NCBI GenBank assembly: GCA_028023455.1 | Contig: JAQFVV010012404.1 | Location: 15,055,000-15,118,999 of the forward strand | DNA from: Epiperipatus broadwayi | Taxonomy: Eukaryota; Onychophora; Udeonychophora; Euonychophora; Peripatidae | Length of the DNA stretch: 64,000 nucleotides | Direction of reading: 5' to 3' | Shown: in pieces, positions 14,794 to 24,226 of the stretch | Layout: each line of letters begins with the position of its first letter | Numbering within the stretch: the first letter of the stretch is position 1 | Position numbers and translations under genes: made by a program | Notes under the pieces: generated by a model | Databases searched by the model: none | The model's input: only the letters and a program-made list of their open reading frames with translations | What the model was told of the DNA's origin: nothing

Positions 14794-15402
14794 ATGCAGC
14801 CGGCAATATCTGAATTTGACATCAGAGAGGCAAATGAGTTGCCCCTGTATGTCCAACAAATTGAAAAACTTTTAATTATTAATAGAGTAAAGGACAATAA
14901 AAGCAAAACAGCGACATTGTGTTTCATTGGAAAAGGAGTAATCCAAATTGCAAATAGGCTTTGTGAACCTAAAACCCCAGAAGAATTAACATTTGAACAG
15001 GTCAAAGCTCATTTGACCAACAATTTTAATCCTTGTGAGTCTAGACACATTGCCAGACTCCACTTTAGAAATTTCCGCCAAGGCAAGACTGAGTGGACCC
15101 AAGATTATGATACTGCCCTGCGGGAACTCGCAAAAAACTGCATCTACGATTCATACCTGGAGGAAGCTCTCCTCGAACAATATTCATGTGAAATGAGCAG
15201 TGACAGTCTGAGACAGCAGTTATTGGCAGATATGGATATCAACTATAAATAGCTATCAAACATGGCATAGCTCATGAACTTGTGTTACAGCAAGCAAAAG
15301 AATTTGCGGCTATGAAAATTGCGGACAACGATCCTTATGAAATCCACAAAGTCGACAAACCAGATAGAAGGGTGCCTGACCAAAGTGGAACAACTGACTA
15401 AT
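14794..15402 (+). pseudogene. gag (capsid region) of Mag-like element, broken
   Basis: Encodes the Gag structural protein of the retrotransposon particle. An ATG at 14794 opens 152 codons to a TAG at 15250-15252. The text of the frame has the capsid-like Trp-Thr-Gln-Asp-Tyr (about residue 108) and Leu-Arg-Glu-Leu-Ala-Lys-Asn-Cys blocks typical of Mag-type Gag. The continuation (an Ala-Ile-Lys-His-Gly-Ile-Ala block rich in Lys, Asp and Pro) is in another frame from 15249 to a TAA near 15400, so a frameshift separates the halves. Zinc knuckles follow in the original frame. The 5' leader of about 190 bp from the PBS fits an LTR element. Confidence 0.8.
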
Positions 15403-15762
15403 AAAAGTTGAATTAAATGCTTTTGCTGTGGAAAACTAGGTCACATGGCACGTGACGTTTTTTATAAAGACCAATGCTTTTGTAAACACTACAATAAATT
15501 TGGCCACTGCGAAAAAATGTGCAGAAATAAAAAATTTGATAACTATACAAAAAATAACAACCAAGAGCATGTCACGAGAAAACCTAAACAAGAGAAATTT
15601 TCGGCGATTAATAATGTGTCTTTGGACCATTCACAGAAATTTGAAATAACTGTCAAAATTTACAGAAAACCCCTATCGATGGAAATTGACAGTGGTAGTG
15701 GGGTGTCTTTACTTTCCATTAAAGATTGGAAAACCATTGTGGCAGATGAGACAGCCACCTAG
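15403..15762 (+). pseudogene. Zinc knuckles and aspartic protease of Mag-like element
   Basis: From about 15418 a Cys-Phe-Cys-Cys-Gly-Lys-Leu-Gly-His block is followed by a second Cys/His cluster, then a basic linker and the Asp-Ser-Gly-Ser-Gly protease motif (near 15685-15702). The knuckles bind nucleic acid and the protease matures the polyprotein. Each of the two CX2CX4HX4C knuckles has one zinc ligand missing: Val in the last position of the first, Tyr in the second position of the second. The frame ends at a TAG (15760-15762). This region is therefore decayed, though the protease catalytic triad (Asp-Ser-Gly) is readable. Confidence 0.75.
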
Positions 15763-16878
15763 ACTTATGCATATGAATCTGAAAGCTTGAGATGTCAATG
15801 GTAACACTATAAAAATGAAAGGAATAATTCAGGCTCCAATTACTTCAAACAACGTGAAAAAATAGTTACATTGTCATTATATATAGTCCACACCCCTATA
15901 AATCCTCTCATTGGCCGTGATTGATATCAGCAACTGGGAATAAAAATTGCTTGGGTCAAAAATATTGATATTGAAAAAAACACCAAACAGCGTTGTCCTA
16001 AACTTTTCGACGGAGAACCGGGAACGATAAAAACAAAACCAGTTTCATTAGAATTATCACCCGAAGCAGAACCTATAATTTGTAGACCGCAAAAGATTCC
16101 ATATGCACAGAAAGAAAAAATAGCGGAGGAAATAAAGCAATTGGTTAAAGACAGCATGCTTGAAGCAACAGAAGAAGCCGAGTGGGCTACTCCACTGGTT
16201 TTAATAACCAAGGCAAATGGACAGATATGTTTGTGCAGTGATTACCACATATCAGTCAATAAAGCATTAAACAAACACATATACCCCATTCCTAATTCTG
16301 GAGAAATCATAACATTGCTGCAAAAGCCTAAATATTTTTCAAAGTTAGACCTCAACTTGGCCTTCCACCAAATCCCAGTGACCAACAAAGCTGTGAACAT
16401 TCTAACACTTACTACACACATAGGTTTATTTAGATGTAAACGTCTTCCATTCGGAATAGCTTCAGCACTGAGTATATTCCAAGCAAAAGTGGAGACTCTT
16501 CTAAGCAGACTCGAAGGCATCATCTCCTACTTTGATGATATATTGGTTACTGCTAATTCAGAAAACGAATTGAGCACTTGTATCTCAAAAGTTTGCCAAA
16601 GACTGGAGGAATTTGGAGCAAAATTAAATGTGAAAAAAGGTGTTTGGAAGGCTACTGAAATAAAATTCTTGGGTCACATAGTGTCAAACTCAGGAATAAG
16701 CCTCTCCTCTGAAAAAGTCAAAGCCATATCTGACACAAGAAGACCGAATAATGTAAAACAACTACAGGCCTTTTTGGGCCTGGTGAACTATTTTGAAAAC
16801 TTCCTGAATGGCAAAGCTCACATAGCGAAGACGCTGTATGATTTATTAAAAAAAACCAGAAATGGAATTGGGAAGTAG
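15763..16878 (+). pseudogene. Reverse transcriptase domain of Mag-like pol
   Basis: The pol frame shifts twice between about 15790 and 15860, then runs to an in-frame TGA (15922-15924) at a position where related proteins carry Trp, and continues open to 16878. It contains the RT palm: Leu-Asp-Leu-Asn-Leu-Ala-Phe-His-Gln-Ile (motif A, near 16345), Leu-Pro-Phe-Gly-Ile (motif B, near 16443) and Tyr-Phe-Asp-Asp (16528-16539, both catalytic Asp intact). A thumb/connection block with Phe-Leu-Gly-His and Phe-Leu-Gly-Leu-Val-Asn-Tyr follows. The 245-codon piece is the longest intact part of the element. A frameshift at about 16850 separates it from RNase H. Confidence 0.9.
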
Positions 16879-17149
16879 CACAAGAAATCAAGCATTTCTC
16901 CACACCAAAACCCTTCTCACATCAAATAAACTACTGGTCCATTATGACAGTAAGCATGAAGTAACTGTGACATATAATGCATCAGAAAATGGCATGGGGG
17001 CAGTGATATGCCATTTATTTTACTTTGGAGAATGTCCTATAGCATACACATCATGCACCTTGCCCAAGGTGGAAAAGAACTACAGCCAGCTAGACAAGGA
17101 AGCCCTCGCCATAATATTCGGAATTTGTAACTTCCACCAATATCTATAT
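16862..17149 (+). pseudogene. RNase H domain, 5' part (Mag-like pol)
   Basis: In the frame after the RT shift, the sequence reads Val-Thr-Val-Thr-Tyr-Asn-Ala-Ser-Glu-Asn-Gly-Met-Gly-Ala, matching the start of gypsy RNase H. The usual catalytic Asp of the DAS motif is Asn (codon 16976-16978), so this domain was inactive or has decayed. A Tyr-Ser-Gln-Leu-Asp-Lys-Glu-Ala-Leu-Ala block follows. The domain is cut at 17149 by the solo LTR and resumes at 19284 (ending His-Lys-Pro-Leu-Leu-Gly). Confidence 0.85.
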
Positions 17150-19283
17150 TATAACGATACAGAGAAAGAGATCTTAACGTGATCTGCACTACAGGGCGCC
17201 ATCTAGGCATTTGAACCTAGAAAAATTTATAATGTAGGCAGATACGCAAGTCAAAAAAAAATTTTATTTTTTTTTAAATTTTGATTCCGGTCATTAGCCC
17301 ATTGTCACTAGCTCAAGGAATAGCAGAGATTAAATAATATAATATAAATTCTTATCTAAGAATATATAAAAAAGAATAAAATAAGCCACTGCCAGTAATT
17401 AACATACAAAAATTTATTTACGCATACATATATATAACATTTAACATTTTTATTTTAATATGTTTACTTTAACATTTAACTTTATTTTTAACTTTTATTT
17501 TAGATTTTTAATTTACATTTTAAATTTTATACTATTATTAGTTCGCACAAATGGATTTAAAAAAGTTTGTTTTAAAACATGTTGAGTATAGATCGGTTAC
17601 ATAGATTTCACGGTTAAAGACATTTCAAAATAAACATAAATGATCAAAATATAAAGTCATTGATACCGTCAATTGCAGAGGGAAATTTATAAGTAACTCA
17701 TTAGCATTCACATATAAGATGCTTGCATTGACACCAATAACTTAAAAGACATCCGAATAAATACATTTTAGATACTCACCATAAGGTATCATTATTTATC
17801 GAATGTCTATATATTTTGATCAAATATGAATACCCAAAACATAATTAACTGATAACCAATCCATGCAAGCGTCTATAAACAACTTAAATTTAATGCATTT
17901 TTATTTAGTGTCAAGTATGAATAGACTACATAGATTTGCATTTGAAAAGAAAATATTCTATCCTTATTTAACCTTAGGCCAAAAGTTCACAGTCGAACTA
18001 ACGCCAATTCATCTGATATATCGATGTATTCAATGTAATATGAAATACGGCAGCACAAAAAGTTAAGAGAAGAAATTGCCTCTCGTCAGATAGGAATACT
18101 ACATCTATCTGACAAGAAGAGCAATAAAAAAAACTCCATAGAAAGGAACTGTGGTCTCTGACTTATAATTCCTTCCATAGGCAAATGGGTGAGTGCAGCA
18201 TATACAAATGATTCTGCCCGTAGCGAATCTTGCATTACATCTACTAACTACACCAATATATCCAATCCATTGACCCTATTTAACTACGAAACAAATAACC
18301 TAAGATTACCCTCCCTTAATATAACTTTACAAATCTATACAGCCATTCATGCCTGACTTAAGTTTAACATTGATATATTTTCATTTATCAGAAAACAGAA
18401 ATCATAATAAACTTAAAGAACAAAAAAAAACTAAATGGAAATGATTTTACAAAAGAAATACATTGAATAAAATTATAACTAATTAATATATAATGTTCGT
18501 CAGATAGGATTCTATTTCTTATAAATTAAAGACTGAGAAAGTTTATATTTTAAAGTTCTTAGTGTTTCAAAATGTTTTTAAAGTTCTTACGATTTTTTTT
18601 TCAACGTTCCTCTTTATTCATTGCATGCCGTTTGGAAGCCACATTAAATCCCCCGACGATCCTCTTGTCCTCAGTATAAGAAAAGCGATGTTTCATTTTT
18701 CCATTTTTATAACAACTGAAGGAATTGAAAGTGCGTCTTTCAATCCCTTCACCTTCAACTCTCCGACTTAACACATCTCAGTCCTCTCTTAATAATTAAA
18801 CCAAATCTCTTTTTATTTCCAAATTTTTTCTTTTATACATAACTTTAGGATCCAATGGATGTTACATCATCGATGATGATGATCCTTCCATTGAGGTCCG
18901 ATTTCCCCGATGGATTTCTTTCATTGGCCATTCTGTTCCTATTGTTTTCCTATCTGACCATTGCTTATACATTTTAGATGCCCAAGGCTAGTTTACTAAT
19001 TAAAATAATCATTTCCATTTTACAAAAGATTAATTAATCTGTTTTCAAACTTAAACATATATTTTTATCTCTAAACCTTTTCTGAAAATTTAGTTTTAAA
19101 ATACTTTTTCTTTAATAAAGTTTTATTTTAATAATTATTTATCTGTGCGATTTTATATATATGCGAGTTTAAGATGATTTTTTTATTTTAATTCTTAAAA
19201 AAGAAGTTTTTATTGACGAACTTTTATTTTTTTTCATGTTTACTAATAAAAAAAACAATGTAAAGACGTCTGTGCCTGTTACA
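17150..19283 (-). mobile_element. Nested solo LTR (same family as 50.4-55.1 kb element)
   Basis: Read in reverse complement, this segment starts TGTAAC (19283 downward) and ends CGTTATA (17150), the same ends as the LTRs at 50432 and 53074. It aligns with them along its length with many differences; for example, 17190-17250 is the complement of the CCTAGATGACGCCCTGG region. ATAT at 17146-17149 and at 19284-19287 is a 4-bp target duplication. Skipping the insert leaves the host RNase H frame continuous across the junction. No internal region or second LTR is present, so it is a solo LTR, older than the 50-kb copy by its divergence. Confidence 0.88.
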
Positions 19284-19562
19284 ATATGGATGTACTTTCC
19301 AATTAATAACTGACCATAAGCCACTCTTGGGAATTCTAGGTGCGAAATAGATGCCTGAACATTTAAGCCCTCATATGTTGAGATGGCTTAACATACTCGC
19401 AGGTTACAATTATAACCTCGAATAGAAAAAAGGCATGAAAATCGATCATGCCAACACGTTATCGCGAATGCCAGATCAGCTCGAGAAAGAAGTAAATGAT
19501 GTAGAAATTAACTATATTGACGCACTAAAAAGCCAGACACTTAATAGTGCAAAGGTAGCCAC
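19284..19562 (+). pseudogene. RNase H domain, 3' part and linker (Mag-like pol)
   Basis: The frame resumes with Cys-Thr-Phe-Gln-Leu-Ile-Thr-Asp-His-Lys-Pro-Leu-Leu, the conserved Thr-Asp-His-Lys-Pro-Leu of gypsy RNase H. It continues through Pro-His-Met-Leu-Arg-Trp and His-Ala-Asn-Thr-Leu-Ser-Arg-Met-Pro, the usual end of the domain. Two in-frame TAG stops interrupt it, after Leu-Gly-Ala-Lys and after Asn-Leu-Glu. It ends at the 22-bp tandem triplication, which shifts the frame. Confidence 0.85.
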
Positions 19563-19628
19563 GTGGACCAGAGAAGACGCTCGCATGGACCAGAGAAGAT
19601 GCTCGCGTGGACCAGAGAAGACGCTGGC
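19563..19628 (+). repeat. 22-bp tandem repeat, three units
   Basis: GTGGACCAGAGAAGACGCTCGC (units 19563-19584, 19585-19606, 19607-19628) occurs three times with one to three differences per unit. The flanking pol frame enters on the first unit and leaves on the third. The two extra units (44 bp) are not a multiple of three and account for the frame change. Confidence 0.9.
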
Positions 19629-20582
19629 TACAGATGGATCATGGAAAAAATCAGCAAAGGTTGGCCAAAACAAAGACCATCTTTTTTGCATATAGAGCTA
19701 TGGAAAGCTCGAGAACAACTGTCCATCTGCAAAGACTGTTTACTCAGAGGCGACCAAGTACTAATTCCCATAAGCGGCAGGTCGCAAATACTTAATTTAT
19801 AACACGAAGGTCATCCGAGCATTGTAAGGGCGAAAGCGTTAGCTCGTAGTTATGTTTGGTGGCCGAAAGTTAACAGTGACATAGAACAATGCATAAAAAG
19901 CTGCACAAACTGCCAGTCATGTGCAAATGCGCCCTCAGCCAAATTTGAGTCTTGGCAAGAAGCAGATAAACCATGGCAGAGAATTCATATAGATCACTGC
20001 GGTCCTATTCAAAGACAATTATTTCTAGTAGCAGTGGATGCTTATTCAGGATGGGTTGAATATAAAATAGTTAAAAACACCCCTTCGGATGAAACCATCG
20101 ACAAACTGATGGAAATGTTCGCATACCACGGTTTCCCAGAAACCTTAGTATCCGACAATGGCACAGGTTTTACATCAGATAAGTTTGCTTATTTGATGCA
20201 TGATTGGGGAATTAACCATATATTTACTCCACCATACCACCCCCAATCAAATGGACTGGTTGAAAAAACTGTACAAAATTTAAAATCCACCATCAATAAA
20301 ATGGGAAAACAAAGTCTGCATGAAGTGGTCTTTAACATGCTTCTTTATCAACACTCTATGCCTACCACTAAGTCAGGTAAATTACCTGCAGAGAAATATT
20401 TAGGTCGTAGACTGCGAACAAAACTTGACAAAATTATACCATCGAAGGACACCGCAGTACCTTCAGGCAGAAACTATAAATTCTCACCACAAAACCGCAT
20501 ATGGGTTAGAAATAATCAGGACAGATTCTGGATTAAAGTGGAAATTGTGCGACATTTAAGTAAGCAAGTAGTTGCTCTGTGA
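19629..20582 (+). pseudogene. Integrase of Mag-like element
   Basis: The HHCC zinc-binding region follows an in-frame TAA (19800-19802): His-Glu-Gly-His near 19803, then Cys-x2-Cys pairs near 19890-19920. The catalytic core has Asp at 19992-19994 (Ile-Asp-His-Cys-Gly-Pro), Asp at 20154-20156 (Ser-Asp-Asn-Gly-Thr-Gly) and Glu at 20262-20264 (Gly-Leu-Val-Glu-Lys). That gives the D,D-35-E spacing of retroviral-type integrases. The core itself has no stop; the open piece from 20034 is 182 codons and stops at a TGA (20580-20582). Integrase joins the cDNA ends to target DNA. The only lesions here are upstream stops, so the core is one of the best-kept parts. Confidence 0.9.
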
Positions 20583-20800
20583 ATGGAGGACGGAAGAGAG
20601 TTATGCAAACACACAAATCAATTGCATAAAAGCAAAAGCATACAACAAACGCTGCAGCCATTTCCAAAAAAAGATGACACTCCAGATGTGGAATTGGACA
20701 TCCCCCAATGTTCTAAGATGGAAAGTAAATTTCCCTGCCACCTCTGTGATTATGTGCTAAGTTCAGAGAAAAAAACCCAACTAAAACACTATCTTCGAAC
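20583..20800 (+). pseudogene. C-terminal tail of Mag-like pol
   Basis: In the same frame as integrase after the TGA, reading Met-Glu-Asp-Gly-Arg-Glu-Leu-Cys-Lys-His and later Cys-His-Leu-Cys-Asp-Tyr. It is the usual pol C-terminus of unknown domain. The open frame continues into the 3' LTR and ends at 20861. Confidence 0.6.
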
Positions 20801-20812
20801 TTGGGAGAGGTA
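20801..20812 (+). other. Polypurine tract of Mag-like element
   Basis: TTGGGAGAGGTA directly precedes the 3' LTR and is the expected position of the plus-strand primer. Confidence 0.6.
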
Positions 20813-21600
20813 TACTAAATGTGTGTGTATATGTATATATACCCAAAATACGTATAACTAGTAATAATTATAAATGTAAAACTAATGGATTGCTAATTGT
20901 GTATTATGAGTAATAAATGATATATTAAGGTTAAGCTAAAAGTATGTGCGTGGATGCCATGGGCATTCACAATATTTGATAAAGCATTAGACTAATTAAA
21001 TAGTTTAATTAAGGAGAAACTATAAAGTAATTTATCAAGAAGGATTAGATAATGTAAACAAAGTCATTGCTTAAAATAGACAATTCTAAAGTCATGACAT
21101 TATCTAATCAGGGATCGAATAGGAATTAAAGAGATGACCACCACATGGACAGCGGATGGCCAATTAAAGGAGGTTACTCTAAAAATCAAGGCGTGAGCAG
21201 TAATGGATCTAAAATTGAACTGAGACCGGACACTTGCTAAGTGAAGCTATTGAAAGGTAGATGTGCCACTTCCTCGGGTGCTCCAGTCAGGCCTTCCTTC
21301 ACTTAACCTTGCGGAGAGGTTTACCTCTGGAGTCCCAAAGTAAACCTAGGCACTATACAACATGTCATATTGATCTCATTATTATTTTGCTACGCCTTTG
21401 GGCCCCTTATTTATATATAATAATAGCGTGTGTATAATAGTCATATTTTGTATATATTAAGAGTGATTAACTCATATATAATTCTGTTAATAAATCCTCA
21501 TTATTTAAAATTACTTGCCGAGTTGCCTCATTAATTATTATATATTTGTGTTGTTGATATTCGCAATCCAGCGAGCAATAGAGTGCCGCTGGACACAGCA
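20813..21600 (+). repeat. 3' LTR of the Mag-like element
   Basis: 788 bp, aligned end to end with 13818-14601. It starts TACTAAAT where the 5' LTR has TGCTAAAT, so the first dinucleotide has mutated. It ends GGACACAGCA, followed by the GAAAG duplication. AGTTGCCTCATTAATTATTA and other blocks are shared. Confidence 0.9.
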
Positions 21601-22016
21601 GAAAGTATGATGCCAATAATCACTCAATTCACTCAAGATATGAGAGTAAGATTTATTGTTAGAATTAAATTTATAAGGAACATTACTAAAATCCTCAAAA
21701 TCATATTTAAATTTACATTTAAAAATGTATTTATCAATTCTGTTTTCTGATTATTAAGAAATTTATTTTCATGAATAAAACCAATTGATCTCAAATATAT
21801 GACAAGTAAGGAAGTGAATAATTTACACTAAAAGTTACATTGTAAAAAATTGGTAACAATTATGTTTGAATGATTTATGTTTTCTTATTATTAGTATCTG
21901 AGCTATAAGATCCCAGTATTTGTTATGCTCTAGAGGAAATGAAGTAATTGTGCACATTAAGGGACCATGATTATCATTTCTAAAATCTTTTTTTTTTTTT
22001 TGATATTATGTCATAA

Positions 22017-22114
22017 AAAGCCGAGAGGTATCGCAGCTGCCATGCAAGCAAGTAGTTGGTTGCAGACGGTTGTGGGTTCGCGTCCCGGCCGATGCTATGA
22101 CACATGGAAAAAAA
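22017..22114 (+). mobile_element. tRNA-derived SINE, copy 1
   Basis: A body of about 90 bp contains GCCGAGAGGT (box A-like start) and GGTTCGCGTCC (22075-22085, RNA polymerase III box B consensus with one change). It then has CCGGCCGATGCTATGACAC and a short A-rich tail. It matches the second copy at 24127 in order. There is no mature tRNA cloverleaf and a tail follows, so this is a SINE rather than a tRNA gene. Confidence 0.75.
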
Positions 22115-24126
22115 GAACTTGTAGATTATTAATAAAGAAGAAAAGAGCATGAAGATATTTTAGTTTCAATAGAACTCTTAATTTTGGATGAAAAGTATAC
22201 ACATATATTAAGCTTAAAACAATGATAAGTATAGCTTTATTTTCAGGTGTGATATTCTCAAAAAAAAATTTTAAGCTTAATGTTTCTCTATGATTTTAAT
22301 TTTTATTTATTTTTTTATTAGTGACTCGAACATTCTCATCGAAATTAGCCATTATATTTAATGTATATGTATACACACATTTTCCAAATATTTAAGTATG
22401 TATATTAATTTTTTCACCCAATATAGATAGAGTTACTAAGCAATAGAATAACATTTTGTAGCTTCCAATTTTAAAGCAACATTATAAACTTTATAATAGA
22501 AATATAGCATTGATTATATATTTACAAGATTTTGTTTGAATTTATGTATATAACCAAGTGCGCATAACAACACTCATACGTACACCTATAAAAAAGCAGA
22601 ATAACGAATAATAATATAAAGTTTTATTATAAAATGTTTTGACTTAATTTAAAAAAAATATTATTGTAAATGTCTATTATGAAATATCTCCGTATTGAAA
22701 ACTTGTTATATAATTGAGAATGAAAAATTAATTTGTTCTTTTCATTGGTATCTTTTCTATCAGAGATGCGTTTCTGCAGTATGCCAACAGCAGATTTGAA
22801 TCACGTGATTTATGAGATTGTTACTGATCCATAGTATGACAGGTCAGACATATCAGAAAAATATCACTGAAATCTTTTTTTAGAAATATGTATGACAGAT
22901 TGCGTTGGGGGACAGTAAAGATGTTAACAGATCATTTTGATTTTATAATAGCTGCAAAAAGTATAACAGACTGTCGATTATATATATGTATAGTTCATAT
23001 TTTGTGATTGTTTAATATGAATTTTTCATAAATCATTAATATAAATTAAAGTATATTCTTCCCAAAGTAGTCATTCTTAAATATATAAATCTTTCTAATT
23101 AAAAGCCATTAATATTTATTTTTTTACTATTAATTATATTGTTTACCAGTAATCGAATCACATGTAGTCAGTTGCTTTAAGATAGTTTGATGTTCAAACA
23201 CAAAAATGACAGGTTGAGCACTACAATCTTAGTCAATTGATTTAATTAAATTTTGTAAATTTTACTCAGCTTAAAATTGTTTCAGAAATATCATGCTAAA
23301 TTACACACAGAGCATTGTTTATCAGAACAATTCCTTTACAACATGTCTTATTCAAAATGGATGTAGATAAAATTGTTAAATGTCATATAAATTTTTCTAA
23401 TTTATACTAAACTATTTTTTAGCTTACAATGCAAATATGTTGGCAGTATTTCAGATTATATGCTGCAAGATTGATATCTTCAAACAAAAATTTAATTTTA
23501 ACAAATGAAATAAAAGTGAATTAAAGTAATATAATGACTTTTCTAGTTTACATTTAATTTGCATTTGAGAATAGAGATGTGAAAAAGATGTCTGCTATTA
23601 AAACTAAATCAACAAGCTGGATTTAAAATACTTATCAAAATACAATTCAGAAGTTTTATTTCAATTAGCCAGACCAATTTTTTTAGATGGCTATCAAATC
23701 AGAAACATTTGCTTTTCATCAGTGTAGCATTAACATGAATATCTGCTCAAAGTAACTACTTTTCATAACAGTATTATTATATACAATGAATTTAATAACA
23801 TGAATAAAACACCATTAATATAACATTCCTGGTTCTAATGGTATTTTGGATTTACAAAAATTTCAGATTCCATATTGTAAATACAAGTCAGTTTAATAAA
23901 ATTAGTCTTATTAATTTATAGATATTTACTACATTTTTTTTTTTTAAATTTTGTTTGTAAATGTACATATAAATTAATTAATTTTAAAAGATTAAATATT
24001 GTCTTTGAAATTTTGTTCAGATAATAAATATTTTTTAATAATAGATATTCAGATTTTACTTTATATCAGTCATCAATCTTTTCACTCTCTTCTTAACATA
24101 TATATATATAATGCAATCTTGCATTG
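22115..24126. other. AT-rich DNA between the SINEs
   Basis: No recognisable ORF or repeat boundary. AT-rich simple stretches only. Confidence 0.4.
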
Positions 24127-24226
24127 GTGTCGAGAGGTCAGCGCGACTGCCTTGCACTTGCAGGCAGTTGCCCGGGTTGTGGGTTCGCGTCCTGGCCGAT
24201 GCTATGACACTTAAAAAAAAAAAAAA
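24127..24226 (+). mobile_element. tRNA-derived SINE, copy 2
   Basis: GTGTCGAGAGGTCAGCGCGA begins the body, box B GGTTCGCGTCC is at 24182-24192, and CTGGCCGATGCTATGACAC is followed by a tail of 14 A. The terminal GTGTC and GACAC are complementary, like an acceptor stem. The element has little sequence beyond the tRNA-like part. No clear target duplication is visible. Confidence 0.78.

Larger units (their letters stand above)
13813..21605 (+). mobile_element. Dead Ty3/gypsy LTR retrotransposon (Mag-like)
   Basis: Two similar LTRs (13818-14601 and 20813-21600) flank an internal region with PBS, gag, zinc knuckles, protease, RT, RNase H and integrase in the gag-PR-RT-RH-IN order of Ty3/gypsy. 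Flanking 5-mers GAAAA (13813-13817) and GAAAG (21601-21605) match at four of five bases and fit a target-site duplication. The polyprotein is broken by several stops and frameshifts, by a 22-bp triplication and by a nested 2.13-kb solo LTR, so the copy cannot be autonomous. Gag and pol wording resembles the Mag/K02A2.6-type lineage. That lineage call is from memory of the family and should be tested by phylogeny. Confidence 0.92.

Noticed and set aside
14781-15005. 74-codon minus-strand frame over gag
   Set aside because: Shadow of the gag frame of the Mag-like element.
17863-18066. 67-codon plus-strand frame
   Set aside because: It lies antisense in the nested solo LTR.
22017-22114. Possible tRNA gene
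   Set aside because: Box B is present, but the body does not fold as a full tRNA and is followed by a tail; a second diverged copy exists, so it is a SINE.
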